From positions 1 through 18,126 of the forward strand of contig DKWG01000032.1 of NCBI GenBank assembly GCA_002491605.1: a stretch of DNA of 18,126 nucleotides, written 5' to 3'. Position 1 is the stretch's first letter. The number at the start of each line of letters is the position of its first letter. Shown in pieces: positions 1-7,010 of the stretch. The notes beneath the pieces were generated by a model. That model searched no databases and was not told the origin of the DNA. It saw only the letters and a program-made list of their open reading frames with translations. The stretch comes from Ruminococcus sp. UBA7158. Its GTDB lineage: Bacteria; Bacillota; Clostridia; Oscillospirales; Ruminococcaceae. The translations under genes and the position numbers were made by a program.

Positions 1-55
1 GCCGAGTTTTGCTCAAGGCTAAAATTTATATATTCAGCATTTATTGCCTGCGACT

Positions 56-84
56 ATTATAATGTATTTTCAGCAGCTTGGCAA
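56..84 (-). promoter_or_regulatory. Promoter firing out of the left edge
   Basis: On the minus strand TTGCCA (79-84) is followed, after exactly 17 bases, by a perfect TATAAT (56-61). Transcription would start near position 49 and leave the window. It lies just after the stop codon of the small membrane protein gene, so it probably drives the next gene beyond the edge. No start codon with a ribosome binding site was found in the remaining 50 bases. Confidence 0.5.
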
Positions 85-100
85 TGGTTTCGGTCAAAAA

Positions 101-586
101 TCAGCGCTTCAGGGCGGCTTCGGCTTCCCTTCTGTGGCTTAGATGAATCCCGATATGACCTATACCCAGTATCACAGCGGCAATCCCCAAAAAGATATTT
201 TTGCCGTATATTGAAAGGCAGAAAAACGCTGCAACAGGAAGCGTCGCCCCTGCAACGGGAACACCCAAAAAGCTTGAATAAAAATCCTTCATTGTTTTTT
301 CACTCTTAAAGTAGCGAATCCAGTATAGCTCATACATAAGCATAAGCAGCATAGAAATCAGCAGCCAAACGCTCCACGGACGTATTTTATTTATATTTAG
401 ATCCGAAAAAATCAAGCTGAGCGCCGTCACGGAAATCTCGCCGATTCTTTCGAGCAGCAATAAAATTTTATTTTCATTTTTTGAATACTCATCATAGCCG
501 AGGGGCTTGTTTTTTGTCCAGAACGCATTGGGGATAAAAAGACCTGCCAGCATTATAAGTCCTATATATGAAAAGCCAAAGTGCAT
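101..586 (-). CDS. Small multi-pass membrane protein, unknown function
   Basis: I do not recognise a named family. The 161-residue product is mostly hydrophobic, with about five candidate membrane segments (roughly residues 4-22, 48-62, 71-90, 106-128 and 130-149). Between the first two is a hydrophilic stretch rich in Lys and Asn (24-46), and the C-terminus is basic (HRREAEAALKR). I have a vague impression that similar conserved hypothetical integral membrane proteins occur in Clostridia, but I cannot name a function. The ATG at 586 is preceded by a strong GGGGGA Shine-Dalgarno sequence seven bases upstream. It has its own promoter and follows the terminator of the alaS operon, so it is probably a single-gene unit. 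Nothing suggests truncation. Confidence 0.8.
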   Translation of the reverse strand: MHFGFSYIGLIMLAGLFIPNAFWTKNKPLGYDEYSKNENKILLLLERIGEISVTALSLIFSDLNINKIRPWSVWLLISMLLMLMYELYWIRYFKSEKTMKDFYSSFLGVPVAGATLPVAAFFCLSIYGKNIFLGIAAVILGIGHIGIHLSHRREAEAALKR

Positions 587-609
587 ATTAATTCCCCCGT
601 GACGTTATA

Positions 610-649
610 GTTACAGTAACAGTTTACAGAATAGCGGCTTTCAAGTCAA
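610..649 (-). promoter_or_regulatory. Promoter of the membrane protein gene, with palindrome at +1
   Basis: TTGACT (644-649), 17-base spacer, TAAACT (621-626) on the minus strand; the start would fall near 614. The 11-bp palindrome GTTACAGTAAC (610-620) covers the predicted start point and could be an operator. The -10 box matches only four of six consensus positions, so this is a moderate call. Confidence 0.5.
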
Positions 650-660
650 GGCTTATACGC

Positions 661-714
661 AAACAAAATCAGCGTTCCGTATAGTGTGCTTAATCACTAC
701 GATGAAACGCTGAT
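661..714 (-). terminator. Rho-independent terminator of the alaS-HIT-apt operon
   Basis: Read on the minus strand, a perfect 9-bp stem (ATCAGCGTT paired with AACGCTGAT, 668-676 and 706-714) closes a larger imperfect hairpin that contains further partial pairing (GTAGTG with CACTAT). The stem is followed by TTTTGTTTG. It starts about 30 bases after the apt stop codon. Confidence 0.75.
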
Positions 715-744
715 ATTTGTCAAAGCATTAATTCACTTTACTTT

Positions 745-1290
745 TTACTTAAAGAACAGCGGAAGCTTCTCCAGGAAGAAAATATCCTGTCGCTGGGCGG
801 CATCGCCCTCTGCCAAGACTGCGCACTGACCGACAATATTTCCGCCGGAGTACTCAACCAGCTTTCTTACAGCTTCAAGCGACTCTCCTGTAGATATAAC
901 ATCGTCGACAATCAAAACTCTCTTGCCCTTGAGATATGCCGCTTCGTCGCCGGAAAGCCAAAGCTTCTGAACGGTTGCGGTTGTTATAGATTTTACATCG
1001 ATTGAAACGGGATCTCTCATATAGAGCTTGTGCATCTTTCTTGCAACTATATATTTCATTCCGCCGCCGATCTCTCTTGCCATTTCGTATGCAAGCGGTA
1101 TTCCCTTTGACTCGGCGGTAACGATTACATCGCACTCGGGTATCTTCTTAACAAGCTCCTTTGCGCAGGCAACCGTCAGCTCAACGTCGGAAAACATTAC
1201 AAATGCGGCAATGTCAAGATGCTCATTTACCTCACATATCGGCAAGTCCCTTTTCAGACCTGCAACTTCTAAAGTGTAAAAATTGTCCAT
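745..1290 (-). CDS. apt: Adenine phosphoribosyltransferase-like protein
   Basis: This is a type I phosphoribosyltransferase of 181 residues. The PRPP-binding motif VLIVDDVISTGES is at residues 125-137. It has the usual hydrophobic beta-strand before the acidic pair and a small loop (TAESKGIPLAYEMA, about 58-71) like the PPi-binding loop of adenine phosphoribosyltransferases. The expected reaction is adenine plus PRPP to AMP plus pyrophosphate in purine salvage, in the cytoplasm. The N-terminus lacks the classical FPKPGI..FKDITP signature of Apt, so it may be a divergent paralogue with another purine substrate or a regulatory role; the symbol is tentative. The start at 1290 has the leader AGAAAGGAACGGTTATACC. 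It is the third gene of the alaS operon, 44 bases after the HIT gene. Confidence 0.85.
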   Translation of the reverse strand: MDNFYTLEVAGLKRDLPICEVNEHLDIAAFVMFSDVELTVACAKELVKKIPECDVIVTAESKGIPLAYEMAREIGGGMKYIVARKMHKLYMRDPVSIDVKSITTATVQKLWLSGDEAAYLKGKRVLIVDDVISTGESLEAVRKLVEYSGGNIVGQCAVLAEGDAAQRQDIFFLEKLPLFFK

Positions 1291-1334
1291 GGTATAACCG
1301 TTCCTTTCTATGATTATTTATAGCTTTTCGTCAA

Positions 1335-1679
1335 TTAACACATCTTAAGCTCGAGCTTCTTGCCGCCCAAGAGATGGAAGTGAAGATGAAAAACAGTCTG
1401 ACCGGCATTTTCGCCGCAGTTGTTAACTATTCTGTAGCCGTCTTCATCCAAGCCCTTTTCGTGGGCAACCTTAGCAATAGCTTCATAGATTTTTGAAATA
1501 ACTCCGCTGTTTTCGCTTGTTATTGCGCTTGCCATGGGGATGTGTTCCTTGGGCACGAACAAAATGTGAACGGGCGCTTGCGGCGCAATATCCTCGAAGG
1601 CATAAACATAATCGTCCTCATAGACCTTTTTCGACGGAATTTCGCCGCTGATTATCTTGCAGAACAAGCAGTCAGTCAT
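1335..1679 (-). CDS. HIT-family (HinT-like) nucleotide hydrolase
   Basis: A 114-residue histidine-triad protein. The signature HLHFHLLGG follows GQTVF near residues 96-108, and the N-terminus CLFCKIISGEIPS is typical of bacterial HinT proteins. Members hydrolyse purine nucleoside phosphoramidates and aminoacyl adenylates, including adenylates released by aminoacyl-tRNA synthetases. That fits its place between alaS (21 bases upstream) and the phosphoribosyltransferase, although the physiological link is inference. I chose the ATG at 1679 (MTDCLF) over an in-frame TTG at 1688, because it gives the normal HinT N-terminus and lies 11 bases after AGAAAGG. The protein is full length and probably cytoplasmic. 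Confidence 0.95.
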   Translation of the reverse strand: MTDCLFCKIISGEIPSKKVYEDDYVYAFEDIAPQAPVHILFVPKEHIPMASAITSENSGVISKIYEAIAKVAHEKGLDEDGYRIVNNCGENAGQTVFHLHFHLLGGKKLELKMC

Positions 1680-1700
1680 AAATATCAAGACCTTTCTATA

Positions 1701-4358
1701 TTACTTTTTAGCTTCAACAAACTCAGTGAGTATCTCGTCAGCCTGAGAAAGTGCATATTCAACCTTTGAAACGTCTGAAATTCCTGCCATTGCACTGTCG
1801 GGGCGCCCTCCGCCCTTTCCTGACGCAAGTGCTGCTATTCGTCCGACAAGCTTTCCTGCAAGCGCACCCTTAGCAACAGCTTCCTTGCCGCAGGCTACGC
1901 ACAAATTGCCCGAATCGCCGTTGACGCAGGCTATAACGCATACTGAATCGGCAAGCTTATCTCTTATAGCCTCAGCCATTCTTCTTATCTCATCCGGCTT
2001 AGCTCCCTCAATCTTTGAAACCATGAGCTTCAAGCCGCAAATCTGCCTGCCCTGAGCCAAAATCGCACTTGATTTTGCTTCTGCAACGATGTTCTGCAAT
2101 GCAGCTCTCTCTTTTTCAAGCTCCTTTATCTCAGCGGCTGCGCTGCGGCACTTTTCCGCAAGCTCAGAAGTATTTGCAAGCTTCAGGGCTGCTGCCGAAT
2201 CGCTGATTGTCTTTGCGTTCTGTGCCATAACGTCAAGAACACCCCAGCCTGTAACAGCTTCTATTCTTCTGACGCCTGCCGCTACAGACGACTCTGAAAC
2301 TATCTTAAAGAGCCCTGCCTTTGATGTGTTGTCAAGATGAGTTCCTCCGCAGAATTCAATTGAAGCATTGCCCATCTTAACAACTCTGACGGTTTCGCCG
2401 TACTTTTCTCCGAACAAAGCCATTGCGCCGAGCTTTTTAGCTTCGTCAATAGGCATTTCCTTGGTGTCAATGTCTATACCGGCTAAGATATATGTGTTAA
2501 CTAATTGCTCAACCTTTTCAATTTCCTCAGTTGTCATAGCCGAGAAGTGAGAGAAGTCGAAGCGAAGTCTTTGTGCGTTGACAAGCTGACCTGCCTGGTG
2601 GACGTGATCGCCCAAAACAGTTCTCAATGCCGCCTGCAAAAGATGTGCGCAGGAGTGATTTCTCATAACGGCAAGCCTGTTTTCGGCATCGACCTTAAAG
2701 CTTGCCATTTCGCCGGTTTCAATTGCTCCCTCAACTACCTTAACCTTGTGCGCAATCTTACCGCCGACTGCCTTTTGAGTGTCCAGTACCTCACAGACGC
2801 CTGTCTTTGTGACAATTGTACCGATGTCTCCGACCTGTCCGCCGCTTTCAGCATAGAAGGGCGAAAGACTTGAAACAACATAAACCTCGTCGCCGACTCC
2901 TGCATTTGTCAAAAGCTCCTCTTCGGTTGCGATATAATCTATAATAGCCTCGGCAGTCAAGGTGTCGTAGCCGACAAACTTGGAGGAATAATCACGGCTG
3001 ATCTTGTGGAATACAGTCTCATCTGCTCCCATGTACTTAGAGCCGCCTCTTGCCGCACGAGCCGTCTCCTTTTGAATCTCAAGTGCCTGCCTAAAGCCTT
3101 CTTCATCCGCAACAAAGCCCTTTTCCTCTAATATCTCCTTTGTCAGGTCTATAGGGAAGCCATAGGTATCGGAAAGAGTAAAGCACTTTTTACCGTCTAA
3201 GGTCTTTGAAATCTGGGAAACTGCCAGCTCATCGATATAGGTGTTGAGTATTCCCATACCGCGGTCTATTGTTTCGTTGAAGTTCTTTTCTTCATTTGTC
3301 AAAAGCTTGACGATGTAGTCATACTTTTCTTCAAGCTCGCTGTACTCGCCCTTAGAGCAGTCGACAACTGTTTTAACGAGGTCCTTAAGGAACAAGCCGT
3401 TTATGCCCAAAAGCTTTCCGTGACGAACAGCACGTCTTAAAAGCCTTCTCATGACGTATCCCCTGCCCTCGTTTGACGGCAGAACACCGTCCGACGCCAT
3501 GAAGGTTACGGTTCTTATGTGGTCGGTGATAACTCTTATTGATACATCCTTTTTATATTCCTTGCCGTATTCACATCCGGCGATCTCGCATATGTGATCT
3601 CTTATAGCCTTGATTGTGTCGACGTCGAAAATGGAGTCAACACCCTGCATCAAAGCGGCAAGTCTTTCAAGACCCATGCCGGTGTCTATATTCTTCTGAG
3701 CGAGAGGAGTGTATGTGCCGTCCTCGTGACGTTCAAACTGGGTGAATACCAAGTTCCAGAACTCCATGTATCTGTCGCAGTCGCAGCCGATAGTGCAGTC
3801 GGGCTTTCCGCAGCCGTACTCCTCGCCTCTGTCGAAGTAAATCTCGGAGCAGGGACCGCACGGTCCGTCAATTCCTGCTTCCCAGAAGTTATCCTCCTTG
3901 CCCATTCTGAAGATTCTGTCCATCGGAACGCCGACCTTCTCGTGCCAAATACGCTCTGCTTCGTCATCATCCTGATAAACGGTAACGTAAAGTCTGTCCT
4001 CGGGAATTTCAAGAACCTTTGTGATATACTCCCAAGCCCATGATATTGCTTCCTCCTTGAAGTAGTCACCGAAGGAGAAGTTGCCGAGCATTTCAAAGAA
4101 TGTGCCGTGACGGGCGGTCTTTCCGACGTTTTCGATGTCATTTGTTCTTATGCACTTCTGGCAGGTGGTCATTCTCGTTCTCGGGGGAACCTCCTGCTTG
4201 GTGAAATAGGGCTTCAAGGGAGCCATGCCTGCATTAATTAGAAGCAGGCTTTTGTCGTTTTGCGGAACTAATGGGAAGCTTTTGTGACGCAAGCAGCCCT
4301 TTGATTCAAAGAATTTAAGGTAGCTTTCACGAAGCTCGTTAAGTCCTGTCCATTTCAT
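1701..4358 (-). CDS. alaS: Alanyl-tRNA synthetase
   Basis: The 885-residue product has the complete AlaRS layout. A class II catalytic core is at the N-terminus (INAGMAPLKPYF near 41-52; TARHGTFFEMLGNFSFGDYF near 81-100). A tRNA-recognition region follows. The editing domain carries the zinc ligands of HxxxH (H568, H572 in HSCAH) and CxxxH (C670, H674 in CGGTH). A coiled coil near 730-780 is followed by the C-Ala domain with the glycine motif GKGGGRP. It charges tRNA-Ala and clears mischarged Ser- and Gly-tRNA. Length matches the family. The start at 4358 lies 10 bases after AAAGGA. It is the first gene of the alaS-HIT-apt operon and is controlled by an upstream T-box that senses uncharged tRNA-Ala. 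Confidence 0.99.
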   Translation of the reverse strand: MKWTGLNELRESYLKFFESKGCLRHKSFPLVPQNDKSLLLINAGMAPLKPYFTKQEVPPRTRMTTCQKCIRTNDIENVGKTARHGTFFEMLGNFSFGDYFKEEAISWAWEYITKVLEIPEDRLYVTVYQDDDEAERIWHEKVGVPMDRIFRMGKEDNFWEAGIDGPCGPCSEIYFDRGEEYGCGKPDCTIGCDCDRYMEFWNLVFTQFERHEDGTYTPLAQKNIDTGMGLERLAALMQGVDSIFDVDTIKAIRDHICEIAGCEYGKEYKKDVSIRVITDHIRTVTFMASDGVLPSNEGRGYVMRRLLRRAVRHGKLLGINGLFLKDLVKTVVDCSKGEYSELEEKYDYIVKLLTNEEKNFNETIDRGMGILNTYIDELAVSQISKTLDGKKCFTLSDTYGFPIDLTKEILEEKGFVADEEGFRQALEIQKETARAARGGSKYMGADETVFHKISRDYSSKFVGYDTLTAEAIIDYIATEEELLTNAGVGDEVYVVSSLSPFYAESGGQVGDIGTIVTKTGVCEVLDTQKAVGGKIAHKVKVVEGAIETGEMASFKVDAENRLAVMRNHSCAHLLQAALRTVLGDHVHQAGQLVNAQRLRFDFSHFSAMTTEEIEKVEQLVNTYILAGIDIDTKEMPIDEAKKLGAMALFGEKYGETVRVVKMGNASIEFCGGTHLDNTSKAGLFKIVSESSVAAGVRRIEAVTGWGVLDVMAQNAKTISDSAAALKLANTSELAEKCRSAAAEIKELEKERAALQNIVAEAKSSAILAQGRQICGLKLMVSKIEGAKPDEIRRMAEAIRDKLADSVCVIACVNGDSGNLCVACGKEAVAKGALAGKLVGRIAALASGKGGGRPDSAMAGISDVSKVEYALSQADEILTEFVEAKK

Positions 4359-4619
4359 GATTTTTAAATCCTTTCAAAATTGATTTATTGCGTTGTTGGG
4401 GTAAAAGCCGATGATTTTCGTGGTATCACAGATTTCAAGGCGGTTTGCAGTTCAGGCGAAGCCGAAATTGGCAATATCGTTGCCGGACTAAATCTCGAAA
4501 TTAATTGTCGGCATCGCTGTTCTTTCAAACACTAAGGCAGTTTTGCGGTTTTTGCAAAGCAAAAATTGACAGCCTCGCTGTCAAAGCGAAACCTGCCATT
4601 TTTCGCGGACTATGTCCGC
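4359..4619 (-). repeat. Hairpin-rich leader spacer between T-box and alaS
   Basis: About 260 bases without a gene lie between the T-box terminator and alaS, which is long for a T-box leader. They hold a run of short perfect inverted repeats with 3-5 base loops: GCGGAC/GTCCGC (4605-4619), TTGACAGC/GCTGTCAA (4566-4584, followed on the minus strand by TTTTTG, so terminator-like), TTTTTGC/GCAAAAA (4549-4565), GGCAA/TTGCC (4470-4484) and GGC/GCC (4455-4463). The second and third share the A/T tract at 4561-4565 and cannot both form fully. I infer an inserted dispersed palindromic element or an extra regulatory layer. Short plus-strand reading frames here have no ribosome binding site and were rejected. 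Confidence 0.55.
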
Positions 4620-4657
4620 AAAAAATTATACCTCACCCCACATACATGGGGCGAGGT
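4620..4657 (-). terminator. alaS: T-box attenuator (terminator) of alaS
   Basis: An 11-bp stem (ACCTCGCCCCA with TGGGGTGAGGT on the minus strand, one G-T pair) closes a six-base loop at 4630-4657 and is followed by ATAATTTTTT (4620-4629). In the T-box mechanism it forms when tRNA-Ala is charged and is replaced by the antiterminator when uncharged tRNA binds. The 5' arm overlaps the sequence just after the T-box motif, as expected. Confidence 0.88.
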
Positions 4658-4853
4658 AATTCGCTGTACCACCCAAATTCATTCCGCAAAGCATTTCATG
4701 CAACGCGAAACCTTTAACGGCTTTAACGAAGCCTTTCGTCACGGTTTACCGTGAAGCTCAGGGGGAGCACCCGTATTCAGCCTGCGGATTCGCACCTGCC
4801 ATCCGCTCTCTTCAAGGCTTTTACTAACGGTCATTCCCGTCAACGCTGTTATG
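4620..4853 (-). promoter_or_regulatory. alaS: T-box riboswitch (tRNA-Ala sensing) for alaS
   Basis: The leader carries the T-box core AATTTGGGTGGTACAGCG (4662-4679, minus strand). Its bulge UGGU (4668-4671) is complementary to the ACCA end of tRNA-Ala. Upstream, Stem I can be folded from GACGGGAATGACCGTT, AGTA, AGCCT, an AGAGAG bulge and a GCGGAT/ATCCGC distal stem, returning through AGGCT, GAATACGG and CCCC. This places a candidate specifier GCU (Ala) at 4766-4768 in the 3' side of the specifier loop. Low uncharged tRNA-Ala should terminate transcription; high uncharged tRNA-Ala should allow read-through into alaS, HIT and apt. The specifier position is my manual fold; the T-box itself is clear. 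Confidence 0.93.
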
Positions 4854-4858
4854 ATGCA

Positions 4859-4887
4859 ATTATAATCTTTTTGCAATTGGATGTCAA
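4859..4887 (-). promoter_or_regulatory. Consensus sigma-70 promoter of the alaS operon
   Basis: TTGACA (4882-4887), a 17-base spacer and TATAAT (4859-4864) on the minus strand: both boxes match consensus completely. The start near 4852 gives a leader that begins just before T-box Stem I. The -35 box lies only 27 bases after the stop codon of the last esterase gene, with no terminator between. Confidence 0.92.
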
Positions 4888-4914
4888 CACCCTTACAGCA
4901 ATAAATCGGCAGTT

Positions 4915-5880
4915 TCACTTAGCTTTGAACAGGTTTTTTGCAAAATTATAAGTCAAACTTGAAATCGCAGGCTCGCCGTGACCGGAATTCGGCACTGTAT
5001 ACCAAACATTTGAAACGCCGTGTTCATCAAAAAGCTTGTGATACTTTTCGGGAAACTCGCCCGACATACCGTCGCTTCCGCCGGAAGCAATCATAATAAG
5101 ATACGGCGCTTCTTCCTCAAAAACAAGCTCGTCCTCGGTGTACTGACCCGGATGGTCAAAAAGCCAGTCCTTACCTGGAATCAGCCCGGGAGCAGGACAG
5201 GCTCCGCCTATGTAGCCGAACTTGTCGGGGTGGGCAAGACCTATTGCCAATGCCTCACGTCCGCCCATAGAAAAGCCGAAAACGGCTGTGTTGTCCTTGC
5301 CCTTGGCGATTGAATAGTTATCCTCGATAAAGGGCATTAAATCCTTTACAAGGTCGTTGACAAAGTTGTCATAGCCCTTGACCTCTTCAATGGTGTTATC
5401 GGTGTAGGCTTCCTTTTCCTTGCTGGCAAAGATGTAGGGAAAAACTATTATCATGTCCTTTGCGGTGCCGTCTGCTATCATGTTGCCTATAATTATCTGC
5501 GTGCTGACGTTTTTGCTGTTATAGTCCATGTTAGCCATGGAATCCTCATTGCCGAAGGCTCCGTGCAGAACGTACAAAACAGGGTATTCTTTATCCTCCG
5601 AGTAGCCGTCAGGCAAAACAACGTTGACGTTTCTTTCTCTGCCGCAGGTATTTGAATAATATCTTGCCTTTTCCATCTTGCCATATGTAACATCAGGCTT
5701 TCTTCCCATGTATTCCTCAGGGCAAAAGTCCTCCGGGACTATTTTAGACATAAATTCCTCCGCAATTTCAAACGAAGCCTTTTTTGCTTCCTTATCGTCA
5801 GGCGACGGCTTGTCGGACTGACAGCCGAAAAGCGAAAGCATTAAAGACATCAGCAGTATTGTGCATATAAATCTTTTCAT
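4915..5880 (-). CDS. Lipoprotein esterase, PF00756 type (array member 4, A')
   Basis: A 321-residue predicted lipoprotein: signal peptide MKRFICTILLMSLMLSLFGC with the lipidated Cys at 20, then an alpha/beta-hydrolase of the esterase D / feruloyl-esterase type. Landmarks: oxyanion region YPVLYVLHGAFG (about 99-110), nucleophile Ser204 in GFSMGG, Asp270, and His301 in SGHG. It should hydrolyse carboxyl esters outside the membrane; an acyl group on polysaccharide is inferred. A longer frame starts at 5946, but the ATG at 5880 is preferred because it gives the signal peptide and has AAGGAG six bases upstream. In the motif GGSDG the first of two acidic positions seen in the paralogues is Gly, leaving Asp270 as the only candidate. 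Closest relative in the window is member 1. Confidence 0.93.
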   Translation of the reverse strand: MKRFICTILLMSLMLSLFGCQSDKPSPDDKEAKKASFEIAEEFMSKIVPEDFCPEEYMGRKPDVTYGKMEKARYYSNTCGRERNVNVVLPDGYSEDKEYPVLYVLHGAFGNEDSMANMDYNSKNVSTQIIIGNMIADGTAKDMIIVFPYIFASKEKEAYTDNTIEEVKGYDNFVNDLVKDLMPFIEDNYSIAKGKDNTAVFGFSMGGREALAIGLAHPDKFGYIGGACPAPGLIPGKDWLFDHPGQYTEDELVFEEEAPYLIMIASGGSDGMSGEFPEKYHKLFDEHGVSNVWYTVPNSGHGEPAISSLTYNFAKNLFKAK

Positions 5881-5901
5881 TTTTACTCCTTCATATTTAC
5901 A

Positions 5902-5941
5902 AACGCCCCCAAAACCGTCTTTATTGAGCCTTGGGGACGTT
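5902..5941 (-). repeat. Intercistronic hairpin between esterase genes 3 and 4
   Basis: Arms AACGTCCCCAA and TTGGGGGCGTT (minus strand, 11 pairs including one T-G) at 5931-5941 and 5902-5912 enclose an 18-base loop. No T-run follows, so it is not a standard terminator. It may stabilise or separate the mRNA segments, or partly attenuate expression of gene 4. Confidence 0.6.
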
Positions 5942-5956
5942 ATCATAACAAGATAA

Positions 5957-6931
5957 TTATTCTGCTACTTCATACTTAAAGATATTTGCGGCAAAGTTAT
6001 AGCAAACGCTCCAGATTGCAGGACCGCCGTGCCATGAACCCTTGACGTCATAATAAATATGCTCAACGCCGTTTGTATCCAAAACGTTGTGATAGTCTCT
6101 CGGCGTCGACCATACCATCTGGTCGTTGTCGCCTGCGCCTATGAGCAATAGATACGGCTTTTCATCCTCTGGGAAGACAAGCTTTGCGCTGTCGTCAAAC
6201 TGAGGAACATGACTACCGTTTGGTACAAGCCCGGGAGCAGGACAAGCTGCGGCTATATATCCGAACTTGTCGGGATGGGTAAAGCCGATTGCGAGCGCTT
6301 CTCTTCCGCCCATTGAGAAGCCGAAAACAGCGGTGTTTTCTTTGCCCTCGGCAACTCTGTAGTTCTTCGACATGTAAGGCATGAGGTCCTTGGCGATTAC
6401 GGTGACAAATCTGTCGTAAGCGTCAACGCTGTCCTGGTCGTCAATGCCCCATGCGTTCTTTTTATTTGTGTCCGTAAACGCAAATATATGCGGATAAACA
6501 ACTATCATTTCCTCTGCAAGACCGTCTGCAATCATGTTTGAGATGATAATATCGCAGGGCTCATCTGTCATCATAGAATATCTGTGACCCCAGTAGCCGT
6601 GCAAAACGTATAAAACAGGGTACTTCTTGTCCTTATTGGCAGGGTCGTCATAGCCCTGAGGCAAAACGACGTTGAGCGGTAAGTCCTGCTTGCACACGCT
6701 TGAATAGTAAGACTCTCCGCCGTCAAGCTCGTTTCGTCCGTCTGTGCATTCCTTCCAATCCTTTGCGTATGTAACGCCGTCTCTTTTCTGCCTTAACTCC
6801 TCCGGACACTGGTTCTCAAGCTCTGCCTCAACCTCCGGCATCGGCTTAACTGTTACAGCCTTGTTTTTAGCACAGCCGCAAAGTGAAAGTGTCAACGCAA
6901 ATGCCAAAACAAGTGATATTGCCTTTTTCAT
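5957..6931 (-). CDS. Lipoprotein esterase, PF00756 type (array member 3, B')
   Basis: A 324-residue predicted lipoprotein with signal peptide MKKAISLVLAFALTLSLCGC (lipid Cys at 20) and one esterase domain. Landmarks are YPVLYVLHGYWGH (about 104-116), Ser206 in GFSMGG, Asp270 in GAGDND and His301 in SWHGG. It is most similar to the catalytic domain of member 2: both share YAKDW, GGE.YYSSVC and VVLPQGY before the core, and YDRFV..IAKDLMPYM after it. They differ in that this protein has no stalk or SH3 domain. The ATG at 6931 is preferred over an in-frame GTG at 6946, which would fall inside the ribosome binding site GTGAGGA. The N-terminal linker is short, so the enzyme should sit close to the membrane. 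Substrate unknown. Confidence 0.93.
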   Translation of the reverse strand: MKKAISLVLAFALTLSLCGCAKNKAVTVKPMPEVEAELENQCPEELRQKRDGVTYAKDWKECTDGRNELDGGESYYSSVCKQDLPLNVVLPQGYDDPANKDKKYPVLYVLHGYWGHRYSMMTDEPCDIIISNMIADGLAEEMIVVYPHIFAFTDTNKKNAWGIDDQDSVDAYDRFVTVIAKDLMPYMSKNYRVAEGKENTAVFGFSMGGREALAIGFTHPDKFGYIAAACPAPGLVPNGSHVPQFDDSAKLVFPEDEKPYLLLIGAGDNDQMVWSTPRDYHNVLDTNGVEHIYYDVKGSWHGGPAIWSVCYNFAANIFKYEVAE

Positions 6932-6958
6932 ATAACCATTCCTCACTTTCTTATTTAA

Positions 6959-7002
6959 GACGAGCGTTTTTAAGTCATTGCCTGTGTTTTAAAACGCCCG
7001 TC
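6959..7002 (-). repeat. Intercistronic hairpin between esterase genes 2 and 3
   Basis: Arms GACGGGCGTTTT and AAAACGCTCGTC (minus strand, 12 pairs with one G-T) lie at 6991-7002 and 6959-6970, starting nine bases after the stop of gene 2. The following sequence is TTAAATAAG rather than a T-run, so processing, stabilisation or weak attenuation is likelier than full termination. Confidence 0.6.
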
Positions 7003-7010
7003 AAATATCT

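Noticed and set aside
3594..4141. Frames of about 150 codons on both strands inside alaS
   Set aside because: They overlap the conserved catalytic core of AlaS and have no recognisable domains of their own.
4770..4830. Stretch resembling the T-arm of a tRNA (GGTGCGAATCCGC on the minus strand)
   Set aside because: No acceptor, D or anticodon arms fit around it. It is part of Stem I of the alaS T-box leader.
4505..4951. Three short plus-strand reading frames over the T-box region
   Set aside because: They lie on the antisense of a structured leader and promoter, lack ribosome binding sites and show no protein-like features.
5881..5946. Longer N-terminus for esterase member 4
   Set aside because: It would place 22 residues before a good lipoprotein signal, has no ribosome binding site, and would translate an intergenic hairpin.
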